A stretch of DNA of 64,000 nucleotides from Bog-756 sp963727075. GTDB lineage: Bacteria > Actinomycetota > Acidimicrobiia > Acidimicrobiales > RAAP-2. Where the stretch lies: NCBI GenBank assembly GCA_963727075.1, contig CAVSET010000006.1:124001-188000 (forward strand), in the 5' to 3' direction. Below the pieces are notes generated by a model. That model saw only the letters and a list, made by a program, of their open reading frames with translations. It did no database searches and was not told the origin of the DNA. Positions 8,518-17,994 of this stretch are shown one piece after another (position 1 is the stretch's first letter; each line of letters starts with the position of its first letter). Both the position numbers and the translations under genes were made by a program.

Positions 8518-9588
8518 ATGCGCGCCGCCGTGACCCGGAAGGGCAGGCTGGTCGTCGACGAAGTCGATGAACCGACGCCGGGAGAAGGACATGTGCTGGT
8601 CCGGTCGCTGGCCGCCGGCATCTGCGGGTCGGACCTGCACGCCCTGGCCGACGTCGACCGTTTCGCCGCGTTGATGGGGCAGGTCGGCGTCCCCGACCCT
8701 CGACCCGACGCACGACACCGTGTTCGGCGCACGAGTTCTGCGCCGAGGTGGTCGAGCACGGGCCGGGCACGGTCGGGACGGTACCCGTCGGCACACGGGT
8801 GTGCTCGGTCCCCGTGATCGTGGGACCGGACGGCATGGAGCAGATCGGCTACTCCAACGCCTACCCCGGGGCGTTGGCCGAGCGCTTCGCCCTGCAAGAG
8901 GCCCTGTTGCTTCCGGTCCCGGACTCCCTCCCGACCGAGCTGGCCGCACTGACCGAGCCACTGGCCGTCGGCGAGCACGCTGTTGGCCTCGCCGGCCTCG
9001 AACCCGGACAACCCTGTCTGGTGTTGGGGTGCGGCCCGGTCGGGCTCGCCGTTGTCGCCTCCTTGAAGGCCCGGGGTCACGGGCCGGTGATGGCCGCCGA
9101 CTTCTCGCCCGCCCGCCGGCGCCTGGCCGAGTGGCTCGGCGCCGACGAGGTCATCGATCCGTCGGATCACTCGCCCCACGAACGTTGGCGCGGACCTCGG
9201 CGTGCCCGTCACCATCCTCGAACGGGCCACCGCCGCGGCGTCGGGCGAGGCAACCAAGGAGCCGGTGATCTTCGAAGCGGTCGGCGTCCCGGGCGTGGTG
9301 CAGTCATTGATCGCCGAGGCTCCACCGAACAGCCGCATCGTGGTGGTCGGGGTCTGCATGCAGACCGATGTCATCGAGCCGTTCATGGCGGTGACCAAGG
9401 AGATGGAGCTCCGCTTCTCGTTCGGCTACACACCCGACGAATTCGCGGCCACCCTGGACCGCCTGGCCACCGGGGTGCCCGGGGCCGATCGGCTGGTCAC
9501 CGCCTCGGTTCCCCTCGCCGACGCCCCATACGTCTTCGAGATACTGCGCGACCCCGGTGACCACGGCAAGATCTTGGTCACTCCGTAG
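8518..9588 (+). CDS. Zinc-dependent alcohol dehydrogenase (frame changes)
   Basis: MDR-family dehydrogenase of about 356 aa. The start ATG follows GGAGGAGT. 'AAGICGSDLHAL' holds the catalytic zinc cysteine, 'HEFCAEVVEHGPG' the next conserved block, and 'LVLGCGPVGLAVVASL' the NAD(P)-binding turn. Two disturbed spots break the reading: near 8700-8735, where at least two indels are needed to pass from 'GQVGVPD' through 'DPTHDTVFGA' to 'HEFCAEV', and near 9185, where 'SPHER' continues as 'ADLGVPVTILERA'. The protein oxidises or reduces an unidentified alcohol. The LLM monooxygenase gene follows after 30 nt on the same strand. Confidence 0.78.
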
Positions 9589-9618
9589 CCACATCGAACC
9601 GAGAGGAACCCGAACCGC

Positions 9619-10813
9619 ATGCCGACGCTGGACGCCCCCGACCACCTGAAGTTCGGCATCTTCCTGGCGCCGTTCCATCCGGTGGGACAGAACCCGACCT
9701 TGGCGTTGGAGCGTGATCTGCAGCTGATCGAGCACCTCGACCGCCTGGGCTTCGACGAGGCGTGGATCGGGGAGCACCATTCGGCCGGCTACGAGATCAT
9801 CGCCTCACCCGAGGTGTTCATCGCCGCCGCCGCGTCGCGGACACGGTCACATCCGGCTCGGAACGGGTGTGTCGTCACTGCCCTATCACCATCCGTTCAT
9901 GCTGGCCGACCGGCTGGTCCTGCTGGACCACCTCACTCGCGGCCGGCTCATGATCGGGGTGGGCCCTGGGTGCCCTTCCCTCGGACGCCTTCATGATGGG
10001 CATCGACCCGGCCCGGCAGCGCGACATGATGGAGGAGTCGCTCGAGGCCATGCTGGACCTCCTGGCCGGGGAGCACCCGGTGGACTACGAGGTGGACTGG
10101 TTCCGGCTCGTGCAGGCCCGCCTCCAGATGCGGCCCTACCAGCGCCCGTTCCCCGAGGTGGCGGTGGCGGCCCAGGTCTCGCCGGCCGGGCCGAGGGCGG
10201 CCGGCCGGTTCGGGTGCAGCCTGCTGTCGATCGGCGCCACTTCGGCCGGCGGGTTCGACGTCCTGGGCGCCCACTGGGACGTGATGGAGGAACGGGCCGC
10301 CGAGTTCGGCACCACGGTGGACCGCGGCAAGTGGCGCCTGGTCGGGCCCATGCACCTTGCGGACACCCGGGAGCAGGCCATCGAGGACGTCTCCTTCGGC
10401 CTGGCCGAATGGGTCGACTATTTCCAGCGGGTCGCCGCCCTGCCCCTCGCTCCCGACACTGCCAACCACGAGACGCTGGTGGATGCCCTCAACGCCTCGG
10501 GGTTCGCCGTCATCGGGACCGTCGAGGACGCGCGTCGAAGCAGGTCGAGCGGCTGCGCCATCAGTCCAAGGGGTTCGGCACCTTCCTGCTCATGGGGCAC
10601 GAGTGGGCCGACACGGCGGCGACCAACCACTCCTATGAACTGGTGGCGCGCTACGTGGCTCCCCAGTTCCAGGGCACGGCCGGGGCGCTCACCTCGAGCC
10701 GCGACTGGGCGGCCGACAACCGTCCCGCATTCATCGGCGCCGCCGGCGCGGCCGTGATGTCGGCCATCCAGAAGCACCAGGACGAGAAGCGGGACCGGCC
10801 CCTGCCGACCTGA
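9619..10813 (+). CDS. LLM-class flavin-dependent monooxygenase (frame changes)
   Basis: Bacterial luciferase-like TIM-barrel protein of about 398 aa. The N-terminus 'HLKFGIFLAPFHPVGQNPTLALERDLQLIEHLDRLGFDEAWIGEHH' pattern (positions 9649-9782) is typical of the alkanal/limonene-monooxygenase subgroup, followed by 'LPYHHPFMLADRLVLLDHLTRGRLMIGVGPG'-type phosphate-binding region. Frame changes occur near 9843, 9972 and 10533; each restores family sequence. It uses reduced FMN supplied by a separate reductase. The neighbouring ADH suggests a shared oxidation pathway for a hydrocarbon or terpenoid, which is inference. Confidence 0.77.
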
Positions 10814-11068
10814 GCACCCGGACCAGTGGCCCGGAGCGTTGACCCCGACCGGCGCAAGACCGGCCACGATTGCCTCTGCAGCCAGAAGTGCACGGACGTC
10901 ATGGAGGACCACTACGTTGGGGGGCGGACTGCGGCGGCGCATGCCGGTCAGACCCTGGAATCGTCGACGGTCCGGAACCCGGCCCTGTCCGAGGTCGACA
11001 TCGACAGACGAGGGGGCCAGTGAGGAGATCCCCTTGCCCATCAGGCCACGAGTGATGCCCTAGTCCAG

Positions 11069-12052
11069 ATGGTCTACGTTCTCGCCCTTTCGAGTGCCCT
11101 GTCGAACGCCCTGGCCAGCATCCTCCAACGCATGGGGGTCGAGGATGCGCCTCAGGAGTCCACGCTCCGGCTGAGCCTGCTGACCCATGCCATCCGGCGG
11201 GGCGTCTGGCTGCTCGGGTTCGTCTTCATCATCGCCACGTTCCTCATGCAGGCCGTGGCCCTGCATCTCGGCGACCTCAGCCAGGTCCAGCCCATCCTCA
11301 CGCTCGAGCTGCCCTTCCTCGTGCTGCTGCTGGCCACCTGGTTCCGGTTCAGGATCGGGACGCGCGAGTGGCTGAGCTGCCTCTTCGCCACCGCCGGCCT
11401 GGCCGGGTTCCTGGTGTTCGCCCAGCCGACCGGCGGTGATCGGGTGCCGACGGGCCTCGGCTGGGTCGTGGTGGGCGGGATCTGCGGGGGTGTGACACTG
11501 GTGGCGGTGCTGGCCGCACGGCGCGGCCCTCGTTGGTGGCGGGCCGCCATGTTCGGGGCCGCCGGTGCCATCGGGTTCGCGTTCACTGCCGCGCTCATCA
11601 AGACGGTGGGCAACTACGTGGCCAGCGACTGGACGAACATGTTCGTCCACTGGCAGACCTACGCGGTCGCCCTGTGCGGGGTGGCCTCGTTGTTCCTGGC
11701 CCAGAACGCGTTCCACGCCGGTCCCATCGCCGCCTCCCAGACCGCGCTGGTGCTGGTCGATCCCCTGGCCAGCCTGGCCATCGGCATCGGGCTGTTCGGC
11801 GACAACCTGCGCACGGCCGGCATCTTCGGGCCCCTCGAGGCGGTCTCGCTGCTGGTCATGTTCATCGGTGCCGCCTCCATCGCCCATTCGCCGCTCATCT
11901 TCGGCATGAAGGGCGACGATCAGCAATACACGGAGATGCTCTCGCTCCGGTCGCGTTCCAAGCGGCTGGTGGAGGCGGTTCAGGACCAGGTCCCCCCCGA
12001 TCTGCTGCAGCGGCTCCCGCCCGAGGTGACCGAGAACCTGCCGACCGATTGA
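11069..12052 (+). CDS. DMT-superfamily membrane transporter
   Basis: 327 aa with about nine to ten hydrophobic segments from residue 1 to 280, arranged as two EamA/DMT-like halves; examples are 'GVWLLGFVFIIATFLMQAVAL' (shortened), 'LPFLVLLLATW' and 'LLVMFIGAASIAH'. A charged cytoplasmic tail of about 40 residues ends 'PPDLLQRLPPEVTENLPTD'. The fold is that of drug/metabolite exporters, and some relatives (NIPA-like) move Mg2+; the substrate cannot be read from sequence. No clear ribosome site is seen. The 255 bp upstream hold no gene I can support. Confidence 0.75.
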   Translation: MVYVLALSSALSNALASILQRMGVEDAPQESTLRLSLLTHAIRRGVWLLGFVFIIATFLMQAVALHLGDLSQVQPILTLELPFLVLLLATWFRFRIGTREWLSCLFATAGLAGFLVFAQPTGGDRVPTGLGWVVVGGICGGVTLVAVLAARRGPRWWRAAMFGAAGAIGFAFTAALIKTVGNYVASDWTNMFVHWQTYAVALCGVASLFLAQNAFHAGPIAASQTALVLVDPLASLAIGIGLFGDNLRTAGIFGPLEAVSLLVMFIGAASIAHSPLIFGMKGDDQQYTEMLSLRSRSKRLVEAVQDQVPPDLLQRLPPEVTENLPTD

Positions 12053-12071
12053 GGCCATAGCGTCGAGGGTG

Positions 12072-13041
12072 ATGACCGAGCTCCGTGATGGACCAACGGC
12101 GGCCGGCCCGGCGCCCCTCCCGGGCTTTGCCACCTTCACCCGCCAGCAGTGGGCCGTGCTGGGTCGGGCCGCCCCGGCTCGGCCTCCGGCCGGAGACGCC
12201 GGCGCCGAGGGGGCGATGGCAGTTCCTCGTGACGAGCTCGAAGAGGTCTATGTGCCCCTGTGCCGGCTGCTCGGCGTGGTGGCCTCCGTCGGGCGGGCCC
12301 GGGCGCGGCCAAGTCGACGAGCTCCTCGACCTGAGCGGCGGACCACCCCCGTTCGTCATCGGGGTGACGGGTAGCGTGGCGGTCGGCAAGAGCACGGTCG
12401 CCGGCCACCTGGGGGCGCTGCTCGGCCGCGATCCCCGATTCGGGTCGGTCGAGGTCATCTCCACGGACGCCTTCCTCTACCCCAATGACGAACTGGCGGC
12501 CCGGGAGCTGACTGCCCGCAAGGGATTCCCCGAGAGCTACCGATGGTCGGCGCTGGTGGCCGCCCTGGCGGCCATCAGGGCCGGGGTCGAGGTCGAGATA
12601 CCGATCTACTCCCACCGGGACTACGACATCGTGCCGGGACGGCGTCACCGGATAGGCCGGCCCGCCACGGTGATCGTCGAGGGCCTCAACGTGCTGCAGG
12701 TCAGCCGGGGCGAGGGGGGTGCACCGGTGGGGAGTGCGATGGTCTCGGACTTCTGCGACTGGTCGATCTACGTCGACGCGGCTGAGGATGACATCGCCCA
12801 GTGGCACCGCCAGCGGCTGCTCGCCCTTCGTCGAACCGGTCCGAAGGACCCCACGGGCTTCGTCCGTTGGTTCTGCTCGTTGAGCGAGGAGGAGTCGGAG
12901 GCGATGGCGGAGGGTTCATGGTCGGGGATCAACGCGGTGAACCTGCAAGCGCACATCGCCCCGACCCGAGGGCGCGCCGACATGATCCTCCACAAGGGAG
13001 CCGACCATCGGGTGAGCCACATCCTGGTCCGGCCCCGGTGA
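12072..13041 (+). CDS. coaA: Pantothenate kinase type I (one frame change)
   Basis: First committed step of coenzyme A synthesis: ATP-dependent phosphorylation of pantothenate. The Walker A motif 'IGVTGSVAVGKSTVAGHL', 'STDAFLYPND', 'RKGFPESYRW', 'YSHRDYDIVPG' and 'VIVEGLNVLQ' are all CoaA signatures. The N-terminus reads 'FATFTRQQWAVLGR..ELEEVYVPLCRLLGVVASVGRARA' in one frame and continues 'QVDELLDLSG' in the next, so one base is off near 12308. Read through, the protein is about 323 aa, normal for CoaA. A -10-like TAGCGT (12058-12063) lies 8 nt before the ATG. Confidence 0.87.
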
Positions 13042-13060
13042 CCGGTGGGGACACGCCTGG

Positions 13061-13849
13061 TCAGGGTCGGCCCGGCACCGCCCTTGGATCCGGGCCCGGC
13101 CGCCATCGCCGGGGCTCGAGCAGGGCGGGGTCGAGGCGGATCTCCTGACGGGCCATGGCCTCGAAGAACCCGATGAATCCCTCGCCGTCGGAGGCTCGGA
13201 AGAAGGACCGGGCCGGATCGGGCAACTCACGTCCGCCGCCCAGTGCCTCGACCTGCCAGGCCCGTCGGCTGCGGTATTCGAGGGCCACCGCCCGCTGGTG
13301 GGCGGCCCGGATGCTCCCCGCCGTCACGAACACACCATGGTTGGCGAGCAGCGCCATGTCCGCCGATCCCATCGATGCCACCGCCTTGGCCGCGCTGTCC
13401 CGGGAGTTTACCGGGCCGTCGTACTCGTCGACGACGACGATGTCGCCACCGCCGAGGGCCGAGCTCTGGTCGTAGCAGCCGGGGACGCGCCCGGCATCGG
13501 ACCAGACGGTGGCGTACCGGGGATGGCTGTGCACGGCCACGACGACGTCATGGCGCTGGAGGTGGAGCTCGAGATGCAGCGGCATCCCGGGCGGCACCGG
13601 CCAGTTGCCCTCGATCAGGTTGCCCTCGAGGTCGATGGTCAGGACGTCGTCGGGATGGAGCTCCTCCCAGAGGAGGAGCCAGGGGTTGCACAGCAATGTC
13701 CCGTCCGGCTGCCGGTAGGTGATGTGTCCGGCCAGGTGGTCGTCATAGCCTTCTCGCCAGAGGGTCCGGGCCAGCAGGACGAGCTCCTGGCGGGGGGTGA
13801 GTTCGGGAAGGAGGCCGTGGCCGTCGGGAGAGAACTGCGCCCCGGTCAC
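13061..13849 (-). CDS. Class II aldolase/adducin-family protein
   Basis: 262 aa from the GTG at 13849, whose first bases overlap the stop of the upstream amidohydrolase (GTGA). 'YDDHLAGHITYR' and 'HLELHLQR..VVAVHSHPRYATVW' provide the zinc-binding histidines, and 'LLANHGVFVTA' the third, as in fuculose aldolase and adducin-like enzymes. The family performs retro-aldol or decarboxylation steps. Coupling to an amidohydrolase suggests consecutive steps in breakdown of an aromatic or keto acid; substrate unknown. Convergent with coaA, 19 bp apart. Confidence 0.82.
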   Translation of the reverse strand: MTGAQFSPDGHGLLPELTPRQELVLLARTLWREGYDDHLAGHITYRQPDGTLLCNPWLLLWEELHPDDVLTIDLEGNLIEGNWPVPPGMPLHLELHLQRHDVVVAVHSHPRYATVWSDAGRVPGCYDQSSALGGGDIVVVDEYDGPVNSRDSAAKAVASMGSADMALLANHGVFVTAGSIRAAHQRAVALEYRSRRAWQVEALGGGRELPDPARSFFRASDGEGFIGFFEAMARQEIRLDPALLEPRRWRPGPDPRAVPGRP

Positions 13850-15042
13850 GGCAGGCAGTGGTCGGGGAGGGGCCAGCGGTACAGGGCGGCGGCATTCTGG
13901 TGGGTCAGCTTGCGCAGGTCGTCGACGGGGAGGTGACCCCAGCAGCGCTCGATGACCTGTTGGGTGTCGGGCCAGGTGGAATCGCCGTGCGGGTAGTCGA
14001 CCTCGACCATGATGTGGTCCAGGCCGATGCGGTGGCGGGTGTCGATGGTCGACGGGTCGTCGATGGTGCAGAACCAGAAGTTCCGCTGGAGCACCTCGGC
14101 CGGCCGCAACCCTGAGGGGTCGAAGTCGCGGCCGTACCCCGACCGGTCGACGATGTTGTCGAGCCGGTCGAGCAGCATCGCCACCCAGCCGATCCCCCCT
14201 TCGCTCATGGCGATCTTGAGGTCGGGGAACCGGGAGGGCAGTCCCGACCAGATCCACTCGGCACAGGCCGACAGCGACATCTGTCCGAACAGGGTGGCGC
14301 CCAGGGCCACCAATGGGCTGTCCTCGGGCATGTCGGGCATGCCCGAGGACCCGACGTGGAGCGAGATCACCGTCCCGGTCTCCTGGCAGGCGGCGATGAT
14401 CGGCTCCCAGTACCCCGAGAACAGGCTGGGGAGGCCGATCCGGTGCGGCCGCTCGGGGAGGGTGACCGACCGGAAGCCGCGATCGGCGTTCCGTCTTATC
14501 TCGGCCGCTCCCTGTCCGGGGTCGGTGAGGAAGGTGATGCCACAGGGGATGATCCGGTGGGGATAGGGCTGCCACCACGCCTCGTACAACCAGTCGTTCC
14601 AGGCCCGGGTCACGGCCAGGCCCAATGCGGGATCGCTCGCCGTGGAGAACACCTTCCCGGAGAACCCGGTGATCTGGGAGGGGAAATTGAGCGATGCCCA
14701 TACCCCGTTGATGTCCATGTCGGCGATACGGGCATCGATGTCCCAGCACCCGCGCCGCATGTCCTCGAAGCGGGTCGGCTCGAGGGTCACACACTCCGGC
14801 CGACGTCCGGCGACGGCGTTCATCCCGACCTGGGAGTAGAGGCTCCCGTCGAACTCCCAGAGCTGATGGCCGCGGGAGTTCTCGACGATCTTCGGCGCCT
14901 GGGCGGCGAACCGCCCGGGGAGTCGACCCTCGAACATGTCAGGGGGCTCGACCAGGTGGTCGTCGACCGAGATCACCGTGTAGCGCACCGGCCGCGGCGT
15001 GGGGTCGGGGAGCAGGGTGTCCCGCCGGGTGGCGATGCTCAT
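13846..15042 (-). CDS. Amidohydrolase (metal-dependent TIM-barrel hydrolase/decarboxylase)
   Basis: 398 aa from ATG at 15042. 'YTVISVDDHLVEPPDMF' opens the barrel with the D-x-H-like metal motif; 'ISLHVGSSGMPDMP', 'IAMSEGGIGWVAMLLDRLD' and 'MVEVDYPHGDSTWPDT' are the later strands of the amidohydrolase-2 (ACMSD-like) family common in actinobacteria. Members hydrolyse or decarboxylate aromatic and steroid-derived acids. Translationally coupled to the class II aldolase gene. An upstream in-frame start at 15090 exists but adds a low-complexity stretch that family members lack. Confidence 0.82.
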   Translation of the reverse strand: MSIATRRDTLLPDPTPRPVRYTVISVDDHLVEPPDMFEGRLPGRFAAQAPKIVENSRGHQLWEFDGSLYSQVGMNAVAGRRPECVTLEPTRFEDMRRGCWDIDARIADMDINGVWASLNFPSQITGFSGKVFSTASDPALGLAVTRAWNDWLYEAWWQPYPHRIIPCGITFLTDPGQGAAEIRRNADRGFRSVTLPERPHRIGLPSLFSGYWEPIIAACQETGTVISLHVGSSGMPDMPEDSPLVALGATLFGQMSLSACAEWIWSGLPSRFPDLKIAMSEGGIGWVAMLLDRLDNIVDRSGYGRDFDPSGLRPAEVLQRNFWFCTIDDPSTIDTRHRIGLDHIMVEVDYPHGDSTWPDTQQVIERCWGHLPVDDLRKLTHQNAAALYRWPLPDHCLP

Positions 15043-15108
15043 GGCGATGTCCCCACGACCCGAGTATGCCAGGCGGGCGCCGGCCCGCACCCAAGGCCGG
15101 GCGGGGCG

Positions 15109-16728
15109 TCACCCGCCGCCGTCGACCCTCTGCGCCGCCGAACGGTGCCACCGGTCGAGCGGGCGCTCCCCCTCGGGCATGAGACGGCAGGCGCGGGTGC
15201 CGAGGGTGACGGCGAGGTAGTAGACGGCCACGCTGAACGCCCCGCAGATCCCGAGGCAGACCCACTGGCCGGTGGGGCTGCGAGCGCCGTGTCCGAAGGG
15301 TCCGAGGTAGCTCATGAGGCCCATGCCCACCAGGTAGGGGATGATCCAAACGGCCGCGGCCCACTCGTGGGGGGTGTGTCGATAGCTGTGCCGGGCAACG
15401 GCGAGCCCGCCCAGCACGACCAACCCGAGCCCCACCGCGGCCAGCAGCTTGGCCACCGTGTGCCACCCGGTCCACAGGAGCAGGATGTTGGCCACGGTGA
15501 AGGCCAGCGGGGCGACCAGGCCGGGTCGGCGCAGGCGATAGGGACGGGCCAGATCCGGCCCGGTCGTCCTGATCACGCCGAGGGCCAGCGGGGCGAGCCC
15601 GTACATGAGCACGACGGCGGCGGTGACGAACTGGAGGAGCTCTTCCCACCGCGGGAAGGCCACGATCACCACGAGCTGGGCCACGTAGCAGAGGAGGAGG
15701 CTGAGCGCAGGTACCTGCCGATGGTTGATCCGGCCCAGCCGGCCCGGCAGGTACCCTTCGATCGCCATGGCATAGGGGATGCGCGATGCCGTGGCGGTAT
15801 AGGTGAGCGCGGTGCCGGCCGGCGAGATGATGGCATCGCTGTAGACGAGGTAGGTCACGGCGGAGATCCCGAGCACCGTGGCCAGACCGGCGTAGGGACC
15901 GAAGATGCCGTGGAAGCTGATCCCCGGCCATCCCCCGGCCAGGTAGCGCGTCGGGACCGCGCCGACGAAGGCCACCTGGAGGAGGAGGTAGAGCGCCCCG
16001 CCGATGATGATCGAGCCGATGACTGCCCATGGGATGCTCCGCTGGGGCTCCTCGGCCTCCCCTCCGAGCGACACCGCCTGCTCGAAGCCGATGAGGGCGA
16101 AGATGACGCCCCCGCTGCTGATGGCCTGGAGCATGCCGTGGAAACCGTCGGGGAAGAACCCGTCGGCCACGAAGTTGTGCGGATCGAAGCGGGTCGAGAT
16201 GAGGGACAGGGCGACCACAGCCGGGATGAGGATCTTCCACCAGACGACGACGGTGTTGGTCTCGTTGAAACGGCGGAGGCCATAGGCGTTGAGCACGGTG
16301 AACCCCAGGAGGATCAGCGCTGCCGCCACCTGCCCTTCCCGGGTGAGGACGACCGAGCTCCCCTCCGAGGTGAGGAGCGACGGTATGTAGTTGCCGGCAT
16401 AGCGCAACGCAGCCTCGGTCTCGATCGGCGCGATGCACACCGTGGCGATCCAGGTGAACCAGCCCGACACGAACCCGGTCACCCGGCCGAAGCCGTACAG
16501 GGGGAAGCGGGCCGTCCCGGCGTCGACCGGGAACATCGTCCCGAGCTCGGCATAGACCAGGGCGATGGAGCTCACCAGGGCGCCGGCGATCAGCCAGGCC
16601 AGCACCGAGCTGCCGCCCGTCCGCTGGGCGGCGTCGAGGGCGGCCACCAGCCATCCGGAGCCGATGATGGCGCCAACCGACAGGAAGAGGAGTGAGCGGC
16701 GGTCCAGCTCCCGGGGCGGAGCGACCAT
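15109..16728 (-). CDS. APC-family amino-acid/polyamine permease
   Basis: 539 aa with about 13-14 hydrophobic helices. The first helix has 'LLFLSVGAIIGSGWLVAAL', the substrate-binding GSG bend of APC transporters; 'GVIFALIGFEQAVSLGGEA' is the conserved TM6 region and 'AISPAGTALTYTATASRIPYAMA' style sequence marks TM8. Probably an H+-coupled importer of an amino acid or amine. Start chosen at the ATG 16728 (MVAPPRELDRR), eight codons inside the longest reading. It lies 66 nt upstream of the amidohydrolase start's end on the same strand, so joint expression with the 13-15 kb genes is possible. Confidence 0.85.
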   Translation of the reverse strand: MVAPPRELDRRSLLFLSVGAIIGSGWLVAALDAAQRTGGSSVLAWLIAGALVSSIALVYAELGTMFPVDAGTARFPLYGFGRVTGFVSGWFTWIATVCIAPIETEAALRYAGNYIPSLLTSEGSSVVLTREGQVAAALILLGFTVLNAYGLRRFNETNTVVVWWKILIPAVVALSLISTRFDPHNFVADGFFPDGFHGMLQAISSGGVIFALIGFEQAVSLGGEAEEPQRSIPWAVIGSIIIGGALYLLLQVAFVGAVPTRYLAGGWPGISFHGIFGPYAGLATVLGISAVTYLVYSDAIISPAGTALTYTATASRIPYAMAIEGYLPGRLGRINHRQVPALSLLLCYVAQLVVIVAFPRWEELLQFVTAAVVLMYGLAPLALGVIRTTGPDLARPYRLRRPGLVAPLAFTVANILLLWTGWHTVAKLLAAVGLGLVVLGGLAVARHSYRHTPHEWAAAVWIIPYLVGMGLMSYLGPFGHGARSPTGQWVCLGICGAFSVAVYYLAVTLGTRACRLMPEGERPLDRWHRSAAQRVDGGG

Positions 16729-16902
16729 ACTGCCCCGTTCGAACAGAAGCATCTCTCGTTGACGGATCCCATCTGACCCGCTCGTCCGGCCCGGTCACCG
16801 CGAGTCGTCTGTCGGTGCGATCCCGCACCAGCGGTGCGGCCGAGACCCGGATGGGGCTCGTGGTGACCACCGACCCGTTGCGCCTCGGCGGCCGGCGCCA
16901 CC

Positions 16903-17850
16903 CTAGGCGAACAGGTTGGAGAAGGAGAGAATGCCGTGGACGTACTGCACGGTCGAGGGGAACATCCCGCGGTGTTGGACGGAGAGGAGGCCCTGGTAGT
17001 AGCCGGCCAGAGCCAGGCCCTGGTCACCTTGGGTCTGGACCAGCAGCTGGTGGAGGTAGGCCGCGGCCATCTCGATGTTGTCCGACGTGTTGGTGGCCCG
17101 CAGTCCCGGCTGAGCGAGCGAGACCCTGAGCTTGGCCACCGTCGACGGTTCCAGTTGCCCGATGCCCATCGCCCCGGTGGAGGAGATCGCCGACATCTGC
17201 CAGCCCGACTCCCACCAGCACATGGCCTCGAGCAACGGCTCCGGCACACCGAACTCGGCCGCCCATTTCGCAAAGAGGGGTCGGAGCGCCAGGCGCTCGG
17301 GATGGGCCAACAGGCCGGCTGGAAGCGTCGACCGCTGCACCTGTGAGGAGAGCACGACCCCGGTCCCGGTGCCCGCCGCTGACCCCGATGGCACCACCAG
17401 CCGGGCACCGATCAGGACGTGCGAGGCATCGCTGATGTCGTTGGCGTCGACGATGGCGGCCACGGTCGTCCCGTACCGGGAGGCGACACTCCACAACGTG
17501 TCACCCGAGGCGACCACCACCGTTGTCGGACCGGTGGCCGGGCTGTCCAACGCGGTTGTCGCGGGGACCTGGAGGACGGTGCCGGCTTCGATCATGTCGG
17601 GGTCGCCGATGCCGTTGTCGGCCACCAGCGCGGCCACGCTGGTGCCGTAGGCCTGGGCGATCTGGGTCAGCGTCGCGCCGGGCCGGACCCGAACGGCAGT
17701 GGCCCCGACCGGTCGCGGCCAGGTACCGACCATCACCACCGCGGTTGCCACCGAGATGAGGGCGATGCGGACCATGGTGGTCCATCGCCGGGTCACCCGG
17801 CGGTGCCGGGCGACCCCGTCCGGCAAGGGGGCAGGTTTCCTTGCGAGCAC
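16903..17850 (-). CDS. Secreted LysM-domain lytic transglycosylase
   Basis: 315 aa. A basic N-terminus and hydrophobic segment ('MVRIALISVATAVVMVGTW') form a signal peptide or anchor. Two LysM modules follow: 'VRPGATLTQIAQAYGTSVAAL' (shortened) and 'VASGDTLWSVASRYGTT'. The C-terminal SLT domain has the catalytic glutamate in 'MCWWESGWQMSAISSTGAMG' and 'IGQLEPSTV'. It should bind and cut peptidoglycan outside the membrane. The GTG at 17850 is used as start; an ATG at 17775 would also keep the signal segment. I looked for a c-di-AMP riboswitch upstream and did not find one. Confidence 0.85.
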   Translation of the reverse strand: MLARKPAPLPDGVARHRRVTRRWTTMVRIALISVATAVVMVGTWPRPVGATAVRVRPGATLTQIAQAYGTSVAALVADNGIGDPDMIEAGTVLQVPATTALDSPATGPTTVVVASGDTLWSVASRYGTTVAAIVDANDISDASHVLIGARLVVPSGSAAGTGTGVVLSSQVQRSTLPAGLLAHPERLALRPLFAKWAAEFGVPEPLLEAMCWWESGWQMSAISSTGAMGIGQLEPSTVAKLRVSLAQPGLRATNTSDNIEMAAAYLHQLLVQTQGDQGLALAGYYQGLLSVQHRGMFPSTVQYVHGILSFSNLFA

Positions 17851-17994
17851 ACCGTTTCATCGACCTTTCGGTGCTGTCACTTGAGGCGCAGGCCCTGGAC
17901 CGTGCGTCGGCGACGGTTCTCCCAGGTCCCGACGGGGCGCCATCGTGTGACCGGCGGATGTCGCCGAGCTGTCGCCGGACCGGGCAGCGTGGGA

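Noticed and set aside
8700..9190. Programmed ribosomal frameshifts in the dehydrogenase gene
   Set aside because: No slippery heptamer with downstream structure, and similar shifts occur in many unrelated genes, which fits sequencing indels.
14356..16695. A 779-codon open frame on the plus strand
   Set aside because: It runs antisense to the amidohydrolase and permease genes; its protein is low-complexity Arg/Gly/Pro/His-rich, as expected from a shadow frame in high-GC DNA.
17851..17994. Possible c-di-AMP (ydaO) riboswitch upstream of the LysM transglycosylase, as in Streptomyces rpf genes
   Set aside because: The conserved aptamer blocks are not present on the minus strand; only ordinary GC-rich hairpins are seen.
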